From contig RSEE01000160.1 of assembly GCA_003971905.1 (NCBI GenBank), positions 1-64,000 on the forward strand: a stretch of DNA of 64,000 bases, read 5' to 3'. The notes beneath the pieces were generated by a model, which did not search any database, had not been told where the DNA came from, and saw only the letters and a program-made list of their open reading frames with translations. Below are positions 46,309 through 57,600 of this stretch, one piece after another (within the stretch, counting starts at the first letter, position 1; each line of letters begins with the position of its first letter). Origin of the DNA: Moniliella sp. 'wahieum' (lineage: Eukaryota > Basidiomycota > Moniliellomycetes > Moniliellales > Moniliellaceae). The position numbers were made by a program, and so were the translations under genes.

Positions 46309-48484
46309 TCAGCGCGCCGGACCAGGAGCAGGGGGAGGAGAGGGCCGGTGGGCACGGTGCTCATGGCCTGGGACAGACGGAAAGCTTCGGCGACTGGACT
46401 GCTTCCGGGACCCAATCCGCCTCAAACGTCTCGCTCCTCCGCAGTTCGCGCGCCCCATGCCACTTGCCGCACTGCTGGCGCCGAGTGCGCGCGGACCGAC
46501 CAAGCGCTCGAGATCGCGCGCACTACTCGCCACACACTCCTCCAACGTCGTCCCTGGGTCCGAGGCGAACCGGATCAAAAGTCCCGGATCGACGCATGGT
46601 TCCGCACCGAGGCCGCCATGCCGGCAATCTGGTAAAGTCAGTACCACAAGTAACGAGAGCAGGCGCAAAAAGTGGGCTGGGGGAGGGGGGAAGGGGAGAA
46701 GGGGGAGGAGGAAGAGAAGAGGAAGAGGAAGAAGGAGAATCAACAACATACCCGTTCGTCGATCTCGGCAATTTCCCGCGACGCAATCGACTGGGCATCA
46801 AAGCCAGCATATACATCGTGTGCCCGACGGAGGTAGTCGAGGTTGTCCAGATCCATCTCAAGGTCGTAGGCATGTTCCGCCTCGTGCGCCGGCACATCGG
46901 TCCGGATCCAGTACTCGATCACCAAGGGGGGCACGGGCTGGAGGAGACGAATGATCATCTCGGGCAGATGATGGAAGGAGACTTTGGCCGTTTGAAACAG
47001 CTGCTGGAGCGCCTCGTCGCACTTGACCATTCTCCGATCTTGTTCGTCCAAGAGCTTGTGGTCGCGGATGTAGGCCCAAAGTGCTTCCATCACCTCGGTC
47101 CGCGTGCCCTGGCGCAGATCCAAAAGCTTGGCAAACGGCGGATGCAGAGCAAACTCTTCCCGATTCGAGGCGAGGTAGAGATGCACCTTGGCCTTGAGGG
47201 GTGCATCCCATTGCGCGTAATCTCAAACCCGTCCACGCCGGGCTGACCAAGCCCTCGGGCGTCTGCTCCCACTTGATCACATTGCCCCCGTCGTTGTACA
47301 GCGTCGCATCCCGCTCTAGCTCTACCACCACCATCTTGACCAGCTTGGAGAACTTGGGGGCTCCGCTTCGCTTACCCCTTCCTGCCCCTCCGGGGGGAGG
47401 AGACGGCCTTGGATCTTCAGCGTCCAAGAAGGCGCAGCGGGGGGCGGAGCCTGGTCTGGTTTTGACCCGGCGCCTCCCTCTGTGCTCAATCGGCTCTTGA
47501 GGTGCTGTGGGGGTTGGTCCTGGGGTTGCTCCTGGGGCTGGTCCTGAGGCGGCTCTTGAGGCTGATCTTGAGCCTGTTCCTGAGCCTGCTCCTGAACTTC
47601 CTCCTGCGGCTTGTTTTGAGTCTGCTCCTGCGCCTCTCTCTGATCCTTTTCTTGTGCCTGCTCTTGGGCCTGCTTTGGGCCCGCTCCTGCTCCTGCTCCT
47701 GCCTGCTCCTGCTCCGGCTCGCTCTGCTCCTTGCCCGATGGCTGAGGCTGAGGCTGAGGCTGAGGCTGGACCTGCCACGCCTGGCCAGCCACAGTGTTAG
47801 AGAGGAAAGACGAAGAGTGCGTCGTATATGCGGTGCCTGGCGCTGCTGCAAGCTCTGGAGCAGTTCAGCGCGTTTGCGCGCGACGGTCCAGTCGAGCTGG
47901 CGTTCAAGTGTACGCAGTTGAGCGTGCAGCTCACTTTCAGGCACGTATCCACGCACCTGCACGGCAACGACCGGTCACGTTGTCCGGCCCCGCGCTTGGC
48001 CACGCGCAACCCTTCGCCCATGAGACTTCGAGCGCACTGCGCTTGAGCACCTGCGCCGTACGCTGTTTCTGCTCCGCGGCCAGTTGCGCCGCCGCCGCCC
48101 GGTTGGCCGCCTCGGTTGCGGAGCTGGTGGGGCCACGGCGCGCGCCGGCTGGGCTTGGGCGTGGGATCGAGCCTGTGCCTGAGCCTGGGCTTGAGCTTGG
48201 GCTTGGCTTGAGCTGAGCTGGGCTTGAGCTTGAGCTTGGGTGGGCTTGGGCCTGGGCTGGATGGCCATGGCGCGTGGGCATGCTGTGCGTGGGCCTGGGC
48301 TTGGGCCTGGGCCTGGGCATGTGCCTGTGCTGTGCCTGCCTGCGGGCCTGGAGCTGGGCTGGTACTGCTGGGCCTGCATGGCGTTCATGGTGGCCAGCAC
48401 GGCGAGGACGTGTGCGGAGGTGGCGGGGACGAGGGTGGAGGCGGCCAGCGGGCGCGTCGCGCTGCTCGCGACGGGCAGAACCAC
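46309..48484 (-). CDS. Swp73/Rsc6-type SWI/SNF-RSC subunit (SMARCD)
   Basis: Subunit of a SWI/SNF-family chromatin remodeller in the nucleus. The N-terminus is Gln/Ala/Pro-rich (about 48390-48120), then KRGAGQRDRSLPVQV, PESELHAQLRTLERQLDWTV, RKRAELLQSLQQ and RTLRL, the conserved SMARCD N-terminal block. A Gln/Glu/Pro repeat linker follows (47780-47450), then FSKLVKMVVVELERDATLYN with VIKWEQTPEGLVSP, GVDGFEITRNG, and the SWIB domain from HLYLASNREEFALHPPFAK through LLDLRQGTRTEVMEALWAYI, VKCDEALQQLF and EMIIRLLQP. After a 123-bp intron (46629-46751, donor GTATGT, branch TACTGAC at 46637-46643) come CVASSARDLERL and ADWVPEAV. About six frame jumps. The start is Met 48484 or 48388 (MNAMQAQQYQ). 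Whether it serves RSC, SWI/SNF or both cannot be told. Confidence 0.85.
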
Positions 48485-48601
48485 TCGGCCTGCCGCCTGC
48501 CGCGCGCGAATTCCGCCCGGCCTTCCGCCTGGACGCGCTCCCGCTGTACCCTATGGCCGTCCAGCATCAGACGAAGGGTGATATGTATGTGACCGCACGC
48601 A

Positions 48602-48722
48602 TCACCGCTGTGTCACACGGCCGCAGCACAGTGCATTGGGGGATGCTGTAGGGCTCTCACTGGCCGTCTGCGGCTCCCACTTGTCCTTCGCATCGCCCTC
48701 GCTCTCGTCATCACCATCATCA

Positions 48723-48755
<33 letters not shown>

Positions 48756-50951
48756 AGAGTGTGTGTTGTCTCGCCCAAGTGCTGGCCCGCCAAGGACGCC
48801 GCGCATCGTACGCTCCGCCCTCGTACTCTGCGCCTGCATCCTCCAGCTCCATCTCGGTCGCCACTCCTGCGTAGCCGTCGGTCGTGGAGCGCCAGCGGAT
48901 GGGCCAGCAGCTGCCGCCGCCCCGCTGGGTAATCCAGTACATGGGCACGCCAGCCAAGACAAACGCGAACGCCGCTAGCGCCTCGAGCGGGGCAGCAAAG
49001 ATGGGCATCAGCAAGAGGAAGAGCGCGACGCTGCTGAATAGGATGGGTGTGGTGAGCCACGTCTGCACAAAAACAAAACACAGAAGGTAGTAGGTAGGTT
49101 AGGTGGCGCACCCGCATGCAAGGCCAAGGGAAGCAGGAGAGAAAGGAGAGAAAAGAGATAGAGACAGAGACCGAGGTGGACGACGTACCTTGTACGGCCG
49201 CTCCCATGCCGACTCTTTGACGCGCAGCACCAACAGTCCCATCACCGTAGCAAAGTACCCGCCCCAGGAACAGACGCCATAAAAGTTGACCATCGAACTG
49301 AACCCGTCGCCGACCAAGACAAAGATGCACATCAGTGTCATTTCCAGTAGGATGGCGCGAATGGCCGTCTTGCGCCGTGGGTGGACCGCGGCAAAGAACG
49401 GTCCGCCAGGCAGGTACCCTTCGGAGGCGGCGGTGGAAATGAGCCGGGCGGTGGTGATGAAGGACGCGTTGAGTGCGCCAAAGCACGAGAAGGCGACTAG
49501 CGAAGCGAACAACACGCCCCCGACACCACCTAGCACTGTTCGCCCGAAATCCAGAGCGACAGTGTTGGTCTTGGCGACCGCAGCGGGCGGCAGGACGAGA
49601 AAGTACGAGGTGACAGTCAGTAGGAAGACACCAAGACGACCGAGAGGGACCAGTGGATGACGCGTGGCAAGTCCCGCTTGACATTCTTCATTTCGCCCGC
49701 AATGTAGCACACTTGGTCCCACCCGTCAAACGCCCAGAGACCACTGTAGAGCGCAAGAGCATACGAGCCCCACGAGGTGCTGCTCCCGGCAAACAAGTTG
49801 TGGACACTGGAGAAGGCCACGCGCGACTCTTGTGGCATCTGGCCGCGTGCGACCTGGACAATCGCAAAGATTGGGATGGCCGCCAAGGCAAGCAGCTTCA
49901 GGGTCGTAGTGAGGTTCTGCAAGCGCGTGCCCAGGCGGGCCGAGAGGCAATGAACAATGGCGAGGAGGATGATCAGCGATACGGCAATCACTTTGGACAT
50001 CCAAACAGGCAGTTCCTCCACTGCCAACGCCGCGCGTGCACCCCAGCGGAGGCGGAAGCAGCAGCAGATGCAGAACCAGAGGCAGAACCAGAGTGCGAAA
50101 GTGGGGGCTGGTCGTGCTTGCGAAAGTGGAGGATGATGCGAGCAATGTACTCGCCAAAGATGATGGCAATGATCGCACCGCCGCCCGGCTTGAGGGCGGT
50201 GATGGCGGTCCAGCTAAAGAGGTAGGAAGGCAGGGCGCCCAAACTGAAGAAAAGGTAGCTCTGTGCGCCGCCGTTGAGGGGGATCATGGCGCCTAGCTCG
50301 GCAAAGGAAGCGCGCCGGTCCAGGCCAGAAAGCCGCTTAAAATCCAGACACACAGCGACGCACCCACCGATCCAGCACGCAGCGTGAGCACACCGGGCGA
50401 ACTAAAAATGCCCGAGCCCACTTGCATTCCGATGGTCAGCGCAATGCCATCAAACAGGTTGATGCGCTTGGAGGCGGTGGGGGAGGGGTGAACTCGGTGG
50501 GGGCAAAGCGGAGGTTGGGGCCGGCGCGTGCGATGCAGGGAAGGAGGAGGAGGAGGAGCCATGGGGTTCGGGGAGGAAGTGAGCCGGTCCGAGGCGTACG
50601 TCCTGCCGCCGTCCTCCAACGATTCGTCGGCAGCCGACAGGGATAATGGCAGGAGATGGTCGCGGAAATTGAAGCTGAGCGCATCGACACTGGCCCTGCC
50701 CAAGGCGGTGGCGGCATGGAGGACGTGGCTGTTGGAGGCGGGGGGGTGGGAGGCGCCGGGGGGCGGCGCTGGTGCGGACTGGGAGGCTGCTGGTGGGGCG
50801 GGAGGGGCGGATGGATCGGGTGCGTCAAAGACGACGAGGCTGTGGCGGCGGAAGGGGCGTCGAAGGCGTGGGGGGCAGCGCCGGCGAGGGAGGGCGTGTT
50901 GGGTATGTTGGCGTGTGCGATTGCCTCGCCCACCTCGTCGCGCGGGGGCAT
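48602..50951 (-). CDS. LAT/MUP-type amino-acid permease (APC superfamily)
   Basis: A 12-segment plasma-membrane or vacuolar amino-acid transporter. Start Met 50951 (MPPRDEVGEAIAHANIP); the cytosolic tail of about 150 residues is Pro/Ala-rich. Core blocks: INLFDGIALTIGMQVGSGIF with SSPG (TM1 substrate motif), SFAELGAMIPLNGGAQSYLF, YLFSWTAITALKPGGGAIIA, LQNLTTTLKLLALAAIPIFA, SGLWAFDGWDQVCYIAGEMK, FASLVAFSCFGALNASFITT, SMVNFYGVCSWGGYFATVMG and RPYKV. A 126-bp intron (49063-49188, GTACGT) follows RPYK; exon 3 gives WLTTPILFSSVALFLLLMP and a final membrane pair. The C-terminal tail has about 12 Asp from a GTC-repeat (48715-48755) in the frame ending at 48602. Four or so frame jumps. Homology is closest to the L-type/methionine permease branch; substrate unproven. 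Confidence 0.9.
48715..48755. repeat. (GTC)n microsatellite coding poly-Asp
   Basis: CATCATCGTCGTC units on the plus strand encode an Asp run in the cytosolic C-terminal tail of the permease. Confidence 0.8.
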
Positions 50952-50977
50952 GTCTGGTTGGTGGAGGTGGTGGTGGA

Positions 50978-51032
50978 GGAGGAGGAGGAGGAGAGGAGGA
51001 GGAGGAGGAGGAGGAGGAGGAGGAGGAGGAAG
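50978..51032. repeat. (GGA)n trinucleotide repeat
   Basis: A GGA-rich run on the plus strand lies between the divergent permease and GH63 genes, within their shared 280-bp promoter interval. Confidence 0.8.
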
Positions 51033-51230
51033 GAGGAGAGGAGCCAGAGCGGCGCGGCGGAATTGGCGGGCGTCTTCGCTAACCCCCACAGGCCGGTGTG
51101 CTCCACGCTGTCCCAGTCACGCGTGCGAGCAGGCGAGGGCGAGGGCGAGTGACGTGGCCGCCGCTGCCTTCTTCTGGCAGCTCAACACGTGGCGTGCCCG
51201 CCGCTGCCCCCACCGCCTCGCCCGCCCGCC

Positions 51231-54200
51231 ATGCCCCCTCGCCGCCGACGCTCGCCCGGCCCTCGGCTCAGCCGCGGCGGCCGCAGCGCGCCGTCGCTCG
51301 CCTCGTCTGGGCCACCCTCGCCGCCCTCGTCTTCGTCCTGCTCATCGTCCGCCCCACCCGCGCCGCCTCGCCCTTCTCCTTCGACGACGACGACGACGCT
51401 GGGATGACGACGACGCCCCGCGCACCGCCGCCCCCCCGCCTGGCCCCACACCGCGTCCGCCGCCGCCGCCCACACGCGCAAAGCAGCTCCTCTGGGGCTC
51501 CTACCGCCCCCAAAACTACTTTGGCTTCCGCCCGCGCCTGCCCGAGTCGCTCTTCATGGGCCTGGCCTGGACCGACGCCAGCTCGTACCAGGGCCTCGGC
51601 CAGCTCCGCCACGCCACCAACGATCAGCAGCAAGTCCGCTACGCCTGGACGCGCCATGACGGCCGTACCTTTGGCGAGGAGCGCATCATCGACCCCGCGA
51701 CCAACATTGGCTTCAACGTCTCCTTTGTCAAGCAGCTGCTCGATGCCGATCACCTTCCCGGTGGCGGATCGTGGGCCGTGCGCGTCAAGGGCAAAGCCAT
51801 CGATTCCTCTCGTCCCGCTCAGGCTTCCTTCTTCTCTTACTTTGGCACCGAATCTCCCGACACCATCCTCGACTTTAATCCCGACACGGCCACCGCGCCC
51901 TCGCGGGGGTTCCCTCTGCACCAGCCCATCCAGCTCACCGGTACTTCCCCTGAACTGGGCGAGTTTGGCATCCGGATTGTCCACCCCACCGCTGCGACCT
52001 CAACGAGGACAACAATGTCGTGCTCAACAAGGGCGTCACGGGGCCCGGGGCCGACCTCAAGCCGACCAAGGTCGAAGAGACAGCCTACTTTTCTGCGCCC
52101 TTGCCCCATGCCGAAACTGGCGCGTGACAAGTGTGCTCCAGAACAGCCTGGCGATGGCCATGCAAGGTGCCTTGGAAGCTGCCATTCCTGGTCTGGGGCA
52201 ACAGGCTCGGGAGGACCAAGCGCGATGCGATGATTGAGTGGGACACCCATGGCCTACCGCATCCGGGCGTCGCGGGGCGCCTGCCCAACCTGGTCGCGCC
52301 AGGCGAACCAACCTTGACTGCGCTGCAGACCACGTACGAGCTCAACCCTTCCAAAGCCCGGGGTGCCACGACGCACGATGCCGACGCTGACGCCGACGCG
52401 CAGCACGTGTTTGCCTTTGACATTTTCTTTGATTCGCCCACGTCGGGGCCCAAGTTGACCTCTGCCCAACTTACGCGCGCATTGGACGATGCGCGGGAGA
52501 GCTTTGACCGGTCCTTTGCCACTGCGCTCCCGCTTCAGCACATCTCCGACTCGGAGGAGGCCAAGGCAGTGGATCAGGCATTTGCGCGCGAACTTGTCTC
52601 GTCCGTCTTGGGTGGGGTGGGATACTTTTATGGAACGGCGGTGGTGGACCGATCGCTCAGCGTGTCGGAAAGTGATACGGGCGATGAGGCTGCTGTTGAG
52701 GGCGATGGCCAGCCCATCGACCTGGATGCTGTGGACAATCTTCGTGCGTCCCGCAAGGCCGAGGCGGAGGAAGAAGACGAAGACGATTCGCCCATCCGGC
52801 GCGAGGGGCCTTACTCTCACCTCCGGCACCCCAGGACGCAGTTTCTTCCCACGTGGTTTCTACTGGGACGAAGGTTTCCACCTCCCGGCCATTAGCGTGT
52901 TGGACCCCGAGTTGGGTCTCGAGATCCTCCACGACTGGTTCTCGGCCGCCGATGACGACGGTTGGATCCCACGCGAGATGGCGCTCGGGACCGAGTCCGA
53001 GTCGCGTGTGCCTGCTGAATTCCTGCGCCAAGACCGGCCCACGCCAACCCGCCTACCCCGATCCTTGCGCTGCGTCTTGTGATTGACCGGCTCGGCCTGG
53101 GGCTCGACGCTAGCGTGGGCGGCGACAACCAGACGACGGTTCCTGTGCCGCACGCTGCGTGGGACTGGGACGCATCCCAAGTCCCTCTGGGCCAGACGGG
53201 CAACGCATCTGCCGACGCCGAGACGGACAAGCTGCGTCGTGCCGCGCTGGAACGGCTGGCCGAGTTCTACCCTACGCTCAAACGCCATTACGGCTGGTTC
53301 TGTCGGTCGCAGTTTGGCCTTGCCACCGCCGGTGGACGCACGCCCACGTCCGAGCTGCCCACCACGGGCTCAGGCGAGCCGGGGCAGTGCGCTGCCGCGT
53401 TCCGGTGGCGTGGCCGCTCACGTTCGGGCCATGTGTTGCGTCGGGACTGGACGATTACCCACGTGCGTCGGTGCCGCAACGGGCGAACTGCATGTGGACT
53501 TGCACGCTTGGATGGCCGCGTTTGCGCGCAACATGGCCTACGTGGCCAACGTCTTGGCGCACCATGCTGTCCCCGTGCCGGGGGAGGCGCCGGCGAAGGA
53601 TGCGCGGCCTTCGCGACCGACTTTGAACGGCTGCAGAGAAGAACTTGGATGGTACGTTGTCTTGTTCCCTTTTTGTGTTTGCATCGGGGCATGTGGTGCG
53701 TGCGCGCGGTCGTGGACGTGGACGGGAGTAGACGCTGACGCTGAGCTTCTGTGTGCTGCCGACAGCGCTGCACTGGTCGGAGGCGCACCAGGCATACTGC
53801 GACCTGACCATCACGGGCGGGCAGAGCGTGGCCGAGTGCCACGAGGGCTACGTGCCGCTGCTGCCGCTGTTCCTCGGCATCCTCGACCCGGCGAGCGAGC
53901 GGGTGGGGGCGCTGCTGGAGGTGCTGGGGGACGAGAAGGCGGTGTGGTCGGCGCACGGCGTGCGCAGCCTTTCCAAGCGCGACGCTGCGTACGGCACGGG
54001 CGAGGACTACTGGCGCGGGCCAGTGTGGATGCCGCTCAACTACTCGCTGGGCGCGCTGAAGCGCTACGCGTCCGTCGCGGGGCCGCACCAGACGCGTGCC
54101 GCCGACCTGTACGCGCGGCTGCGCTCCAACGTCGTGCGCACCGTCCAGACCGAGTATGTGCGCACGGGCTACACCTGGGAGCAGTACCACCCCGACACGG

Positions 54201-54282
54201 GCCATGGCCAGCGCTCCCACCCCTTCACGGCTGGACCGCCCTGGTCGCCCTCGCGCTCGGCGAGGTGTACTTTAGCACCTGA
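51231..54282 (+). CDS. Mannosyl-oligosaccharide glucosidase I (GH63)
   Basis: ER enzyme that trims the outermost alpha-1,2 glucose from Glc3Man9GlcNAc2 on new glycoproteins. A short basic cytosolic tail (MPPRRRRSPGPRLSRGG) precedes the signal anchor VWATLAALVFVLLIVRPTRA. N-terminal domain: LLWGSYRPQNYFGFRPRLPE, SLFMGLAW and RYAWTRHDGRTFG. Middle: FYGTAVVD and FLPTWFLLG/RGFYWDEGFH. Catalytic (alpha/alpha) domain: GWIPREMALGTESESRVPAE, FLRQD, SGLDDYPRA, HVDLHAWMAAFARNMAYVAN, LHWSEAHQAYCDLTI, GYVPLLPLFLGIL, GTGEDYWRGPVWMPLNY and a final GWTALVALALGEVYF. Intron 53652-53765 (114 bp, GTACGT) splits LD/ALHW. About eight frame jumps, though the last 500 bp are nearly clean. Length about 950 residues. 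The start at 51231 places the anchor correctly. Confidence 0.93.
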
Positions 54283-54604
54283 GCAATCCATCCATCCTGC
54301 CCATCGCCCTCGCGGCCCTCCTGCTCTTGCCCCGCGCTGTCCCGCTGCTGTAGATGCTAGACCGCCCCATGGCCCCGGCGCCACAGAGCACGGTGTTGAC
54401 GTAGTTCCCCCCGCCGATCGCACGCTTGCACGAAGAGGGCCGAGCGCCCGTCGCGTGACGTGTGAGGTGTGAGGCGTGAGGTGTGAGGGTGTCCCAGATC
54501 AAAAATTTACCTGCCAGCGCCAGAAGACGCCGACGCCACTGTCACCACTACCGCCACCAAAACTACCAACCACCACCACCACCACCCGGCCGGCCCCGAC
54601 CACC
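54283..54604. other. Spacer between GH63 and SHPRH-like genes
   Basis: Contains GTGTGAGG direct repeats (54460-54487) and a CCACCACCA stretch before the next ATG. No gene. Confidence 0.6.
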
Positions 54605-57600
54605 ATGGCCGCCGCGCGCCCTCCGCCACCGACCCCAGCCCATCTACCGCGCTCCCTCCGCCCGGGCCCGCCGTCGCCGGCACCACGTTCTTGCCCACAC
54701 CTTCCCCCGCCTCTGCCCTCACCTCGTCCCCCACCTCGTCCCTGATCCTCCACCTGCGCCTGTGCCTCCGCCACCCGTATCTCCGCCTCAAGCAGATCAG
54801 CCGCCGCCTTCTTGCCGGCCTCAAGCGCAAAAGGTCCACTGCCGCCACCAAGAAGTCACGGCCCAGGCTTCCACCTGTGCCTCCGCCGCCGCCGCCCGCC
54901 GCCGCCAAGGACGAGCGAGATGTGACGCTGGCCCACGTCCAGGCGCTTTGGCACCTCCCACCAGGCCAGGCCTGGAACGATGGGCTTGAGCCTCGCGCCC
55001 TCGCCTCCTGGGGACGAGGGGATAGAGGTGGAGGTGGCGTTGGCCAGCTTGGACCGGTCCAGGTTGATGGCGACCGCACCACCCGTCCCATCACCAACAT
55101 CCTTTATATCTATACTACCGGCGGTGCGCCTTTCCTTATTGCGTCCCTCGCGACTCTTCCATTGGACCCTACCGGTCCCGGATCCAGCAGCCCCAATGGT
55201 CCTTGGCTCCACTCTGCCGCCCGTCTGGCCCGGTCGCGTCATATTTCCCTCCAGGCTCAGCTGCGCATCGAGCGTCTCCCACCAGACGAGGACCCGGTAC
55301 CCCCCAGTGTGCCTTGCTTGCCGACCGTGCTCTGGCTCCTTCGTTTCAGCTGCGGCTCCAACTTTGTATCCACCTTGCCAGTCCAGCTTTCCATCCATCT
55401 TACCATGTCCACACGGCCAGCGACTTTGCCGAGCTGCTCCGCTTCGCCTCGCCCTCTCCCGCCCACGAGGTCGAAGAAGCGGACCCGGAGCAGGCGGCCA
55501 CGGCTGACGAGTTCCTTGCCCTTCTCCGCTCGCAGGGAAACAGGTTACGCCAAATGCGGCCGGACGCATCCTGGGTCTATCATGCACTGCGACATCCCCA
55601 GCCGCAAGAGGAGGATCATCTTCTCGCCCACACCCCTTGTCCGACGCTGCCTTACTTCCTTACCAGCAGCGTACCCTTAGTTTTCTGTTGGGGAGAGAGG
55701 GGATGCGTGTACGCCCCCGCACCGATGCAAGTCATGTCCCGCCCAAGATGGAAGACATCGCCCTTCCTTCTGGTGACTTGCCCCACCTGCCGAGTCCGAG
55801 CGAGTCATATCTGCGCCCTCTGCGGGCACAGAGACGGGGGGTGCGGGCGTGTTGGTTCCGTTGGCCGCAGGTGCTTCCGACCCCAGGTAATGACTACCTA
55901 TGGCCCTAATCGTCTGGGCATGTGGTGGGACGAGGTGGGGTTGGATTCCTTGCGGAGCCCCCTGTACTTTAACACTGTCTATGGCTATTTCACCTTGGAC
56001 CCAGCCAGTGCTGCGGGGCAAGACGTCAAGGCCAGTCTGCTAGCCGAGGAGATGGGGTTGGGCAAGACGGTGGAACTGTTATCGTTGATTCTGTGGCACG
56101 CAGCTCCGCGCCCGTGGCGGGACCAACCAGCGTACCACAGCGACCGGTTGCAAGCGACTGTGACGCCGTCCAAAGCGACGCTCATCGTGGTCCCCGAGAC
56201 GTTGCGGGAACAGTGGTTGGATGAGGTGAGGCGACACGCACCGGCATTGAAGGTCTACTCGTTTGAAACCAGTGTCCAAGCGGAGAAGGTGGCGCAGCAG
56301 ATCGGCTACACCCCCTTAGCCTGAGCGATGGAACGACACAAAGTGCTTGGGACCAGTACGCCCAGACGCTGGATGTGGTGATCACCACTTTCCACAAACT
56401 CAGTGCTGAGATTCACAAGGCGCGTGCCGAGCGGCCGCGCAGCCGCCGGACCGAGCGGAAGTACCCCCGACCGCGCTCGGGCTTGGTCACAGTACGTTGG
56501 TGGCGCGTGGCCGTGGACGAGGTGCAGTTGCTTGGCGGCGCGAGCCAGGCGTTCGCGACGGCCGCTCTGTTACCACGAGAGATGGGCGTGTGTGTGTCGG
56601 GCACGCCGGTGCAGTCGATCAAAGACCTAGAGGCCTGCTTGACCTTTCTGCGTGTTCCGGGCCTTGCCTGGCCCGAGGAAGGCGACACGACGCAACTCGG
56701 CCCCGTGACGGGCGCTGCTTCGTGGATGTTGGATCGGCGGATGAAGCCACAGCTTATGCGGTTGCTCGCTTGGATTGGTGTTCGTCACACTAAGAAGGAC
56801 GTGCAAGCCGAGATGGTCCTGCCACCTCAAACGCGGCGATTGATGCCGGTAGAGATGACCCGGGTCGAACGGGCATTTTACCACGACATGTTTCGACGAA
56901 GTAAGTGGTTCGTCTAGTAGCATGTCGACTGCCTGTACTGACTGTTGCCCTCCCTGAAGCGATGGAAGACCTGGGCCTGGCGGATCTGGGATGGACGAGA
57001 CACTGGCGCGTGTCTGGTCCGGGGAAGAGTCGTTGACCGTTGAACTAAGTGACTTGGTGCGTCGCTTGCGACAGGCGTGCACCCACCCCCAAGTGGTGGC
57101 CCGACCTAACCTAGGTGCATTGTGGAACCTACGGCTGCGGAGCATCGATGATGTGTTGGTGCTCATGGTTGAGCAGGGGCACAATGAGCGGGTCAATGCC
57201 ACCCTGCTCAACTTCCAAAGGAAGATCACCCGAGCCTCTCTCATCCTCCAGAACGTGGAGAACGAAAACCGTCTATTGGAAGCCCAAGGACTTTTGGGCG
57301 ACGTGGCGGACCAGCTGACAGAGTCAATTGAGGGTCTGGTGCACGAGGCCCATCGAGCTCATTTGGTCGGGCCGTTGTACAAGTTTACAGAGGAGACATT
57401 GGCGCATGCCTTGCGTTCCCAAAAAGGTGAACCGGACCAGGAGGGAAACGAAATGATTGGGAACGAGGAAGAGCATCATATGGCCGATCAGCTCAAGGCA
57501 CGCTCACATTACCTCAGTACCACTCGGGATCGCATCCTACGCTATCGTGAGCAGCTTCATCGTGTCTACCAGTTCCTGGGCAACACGTACTTCCAGCTCG

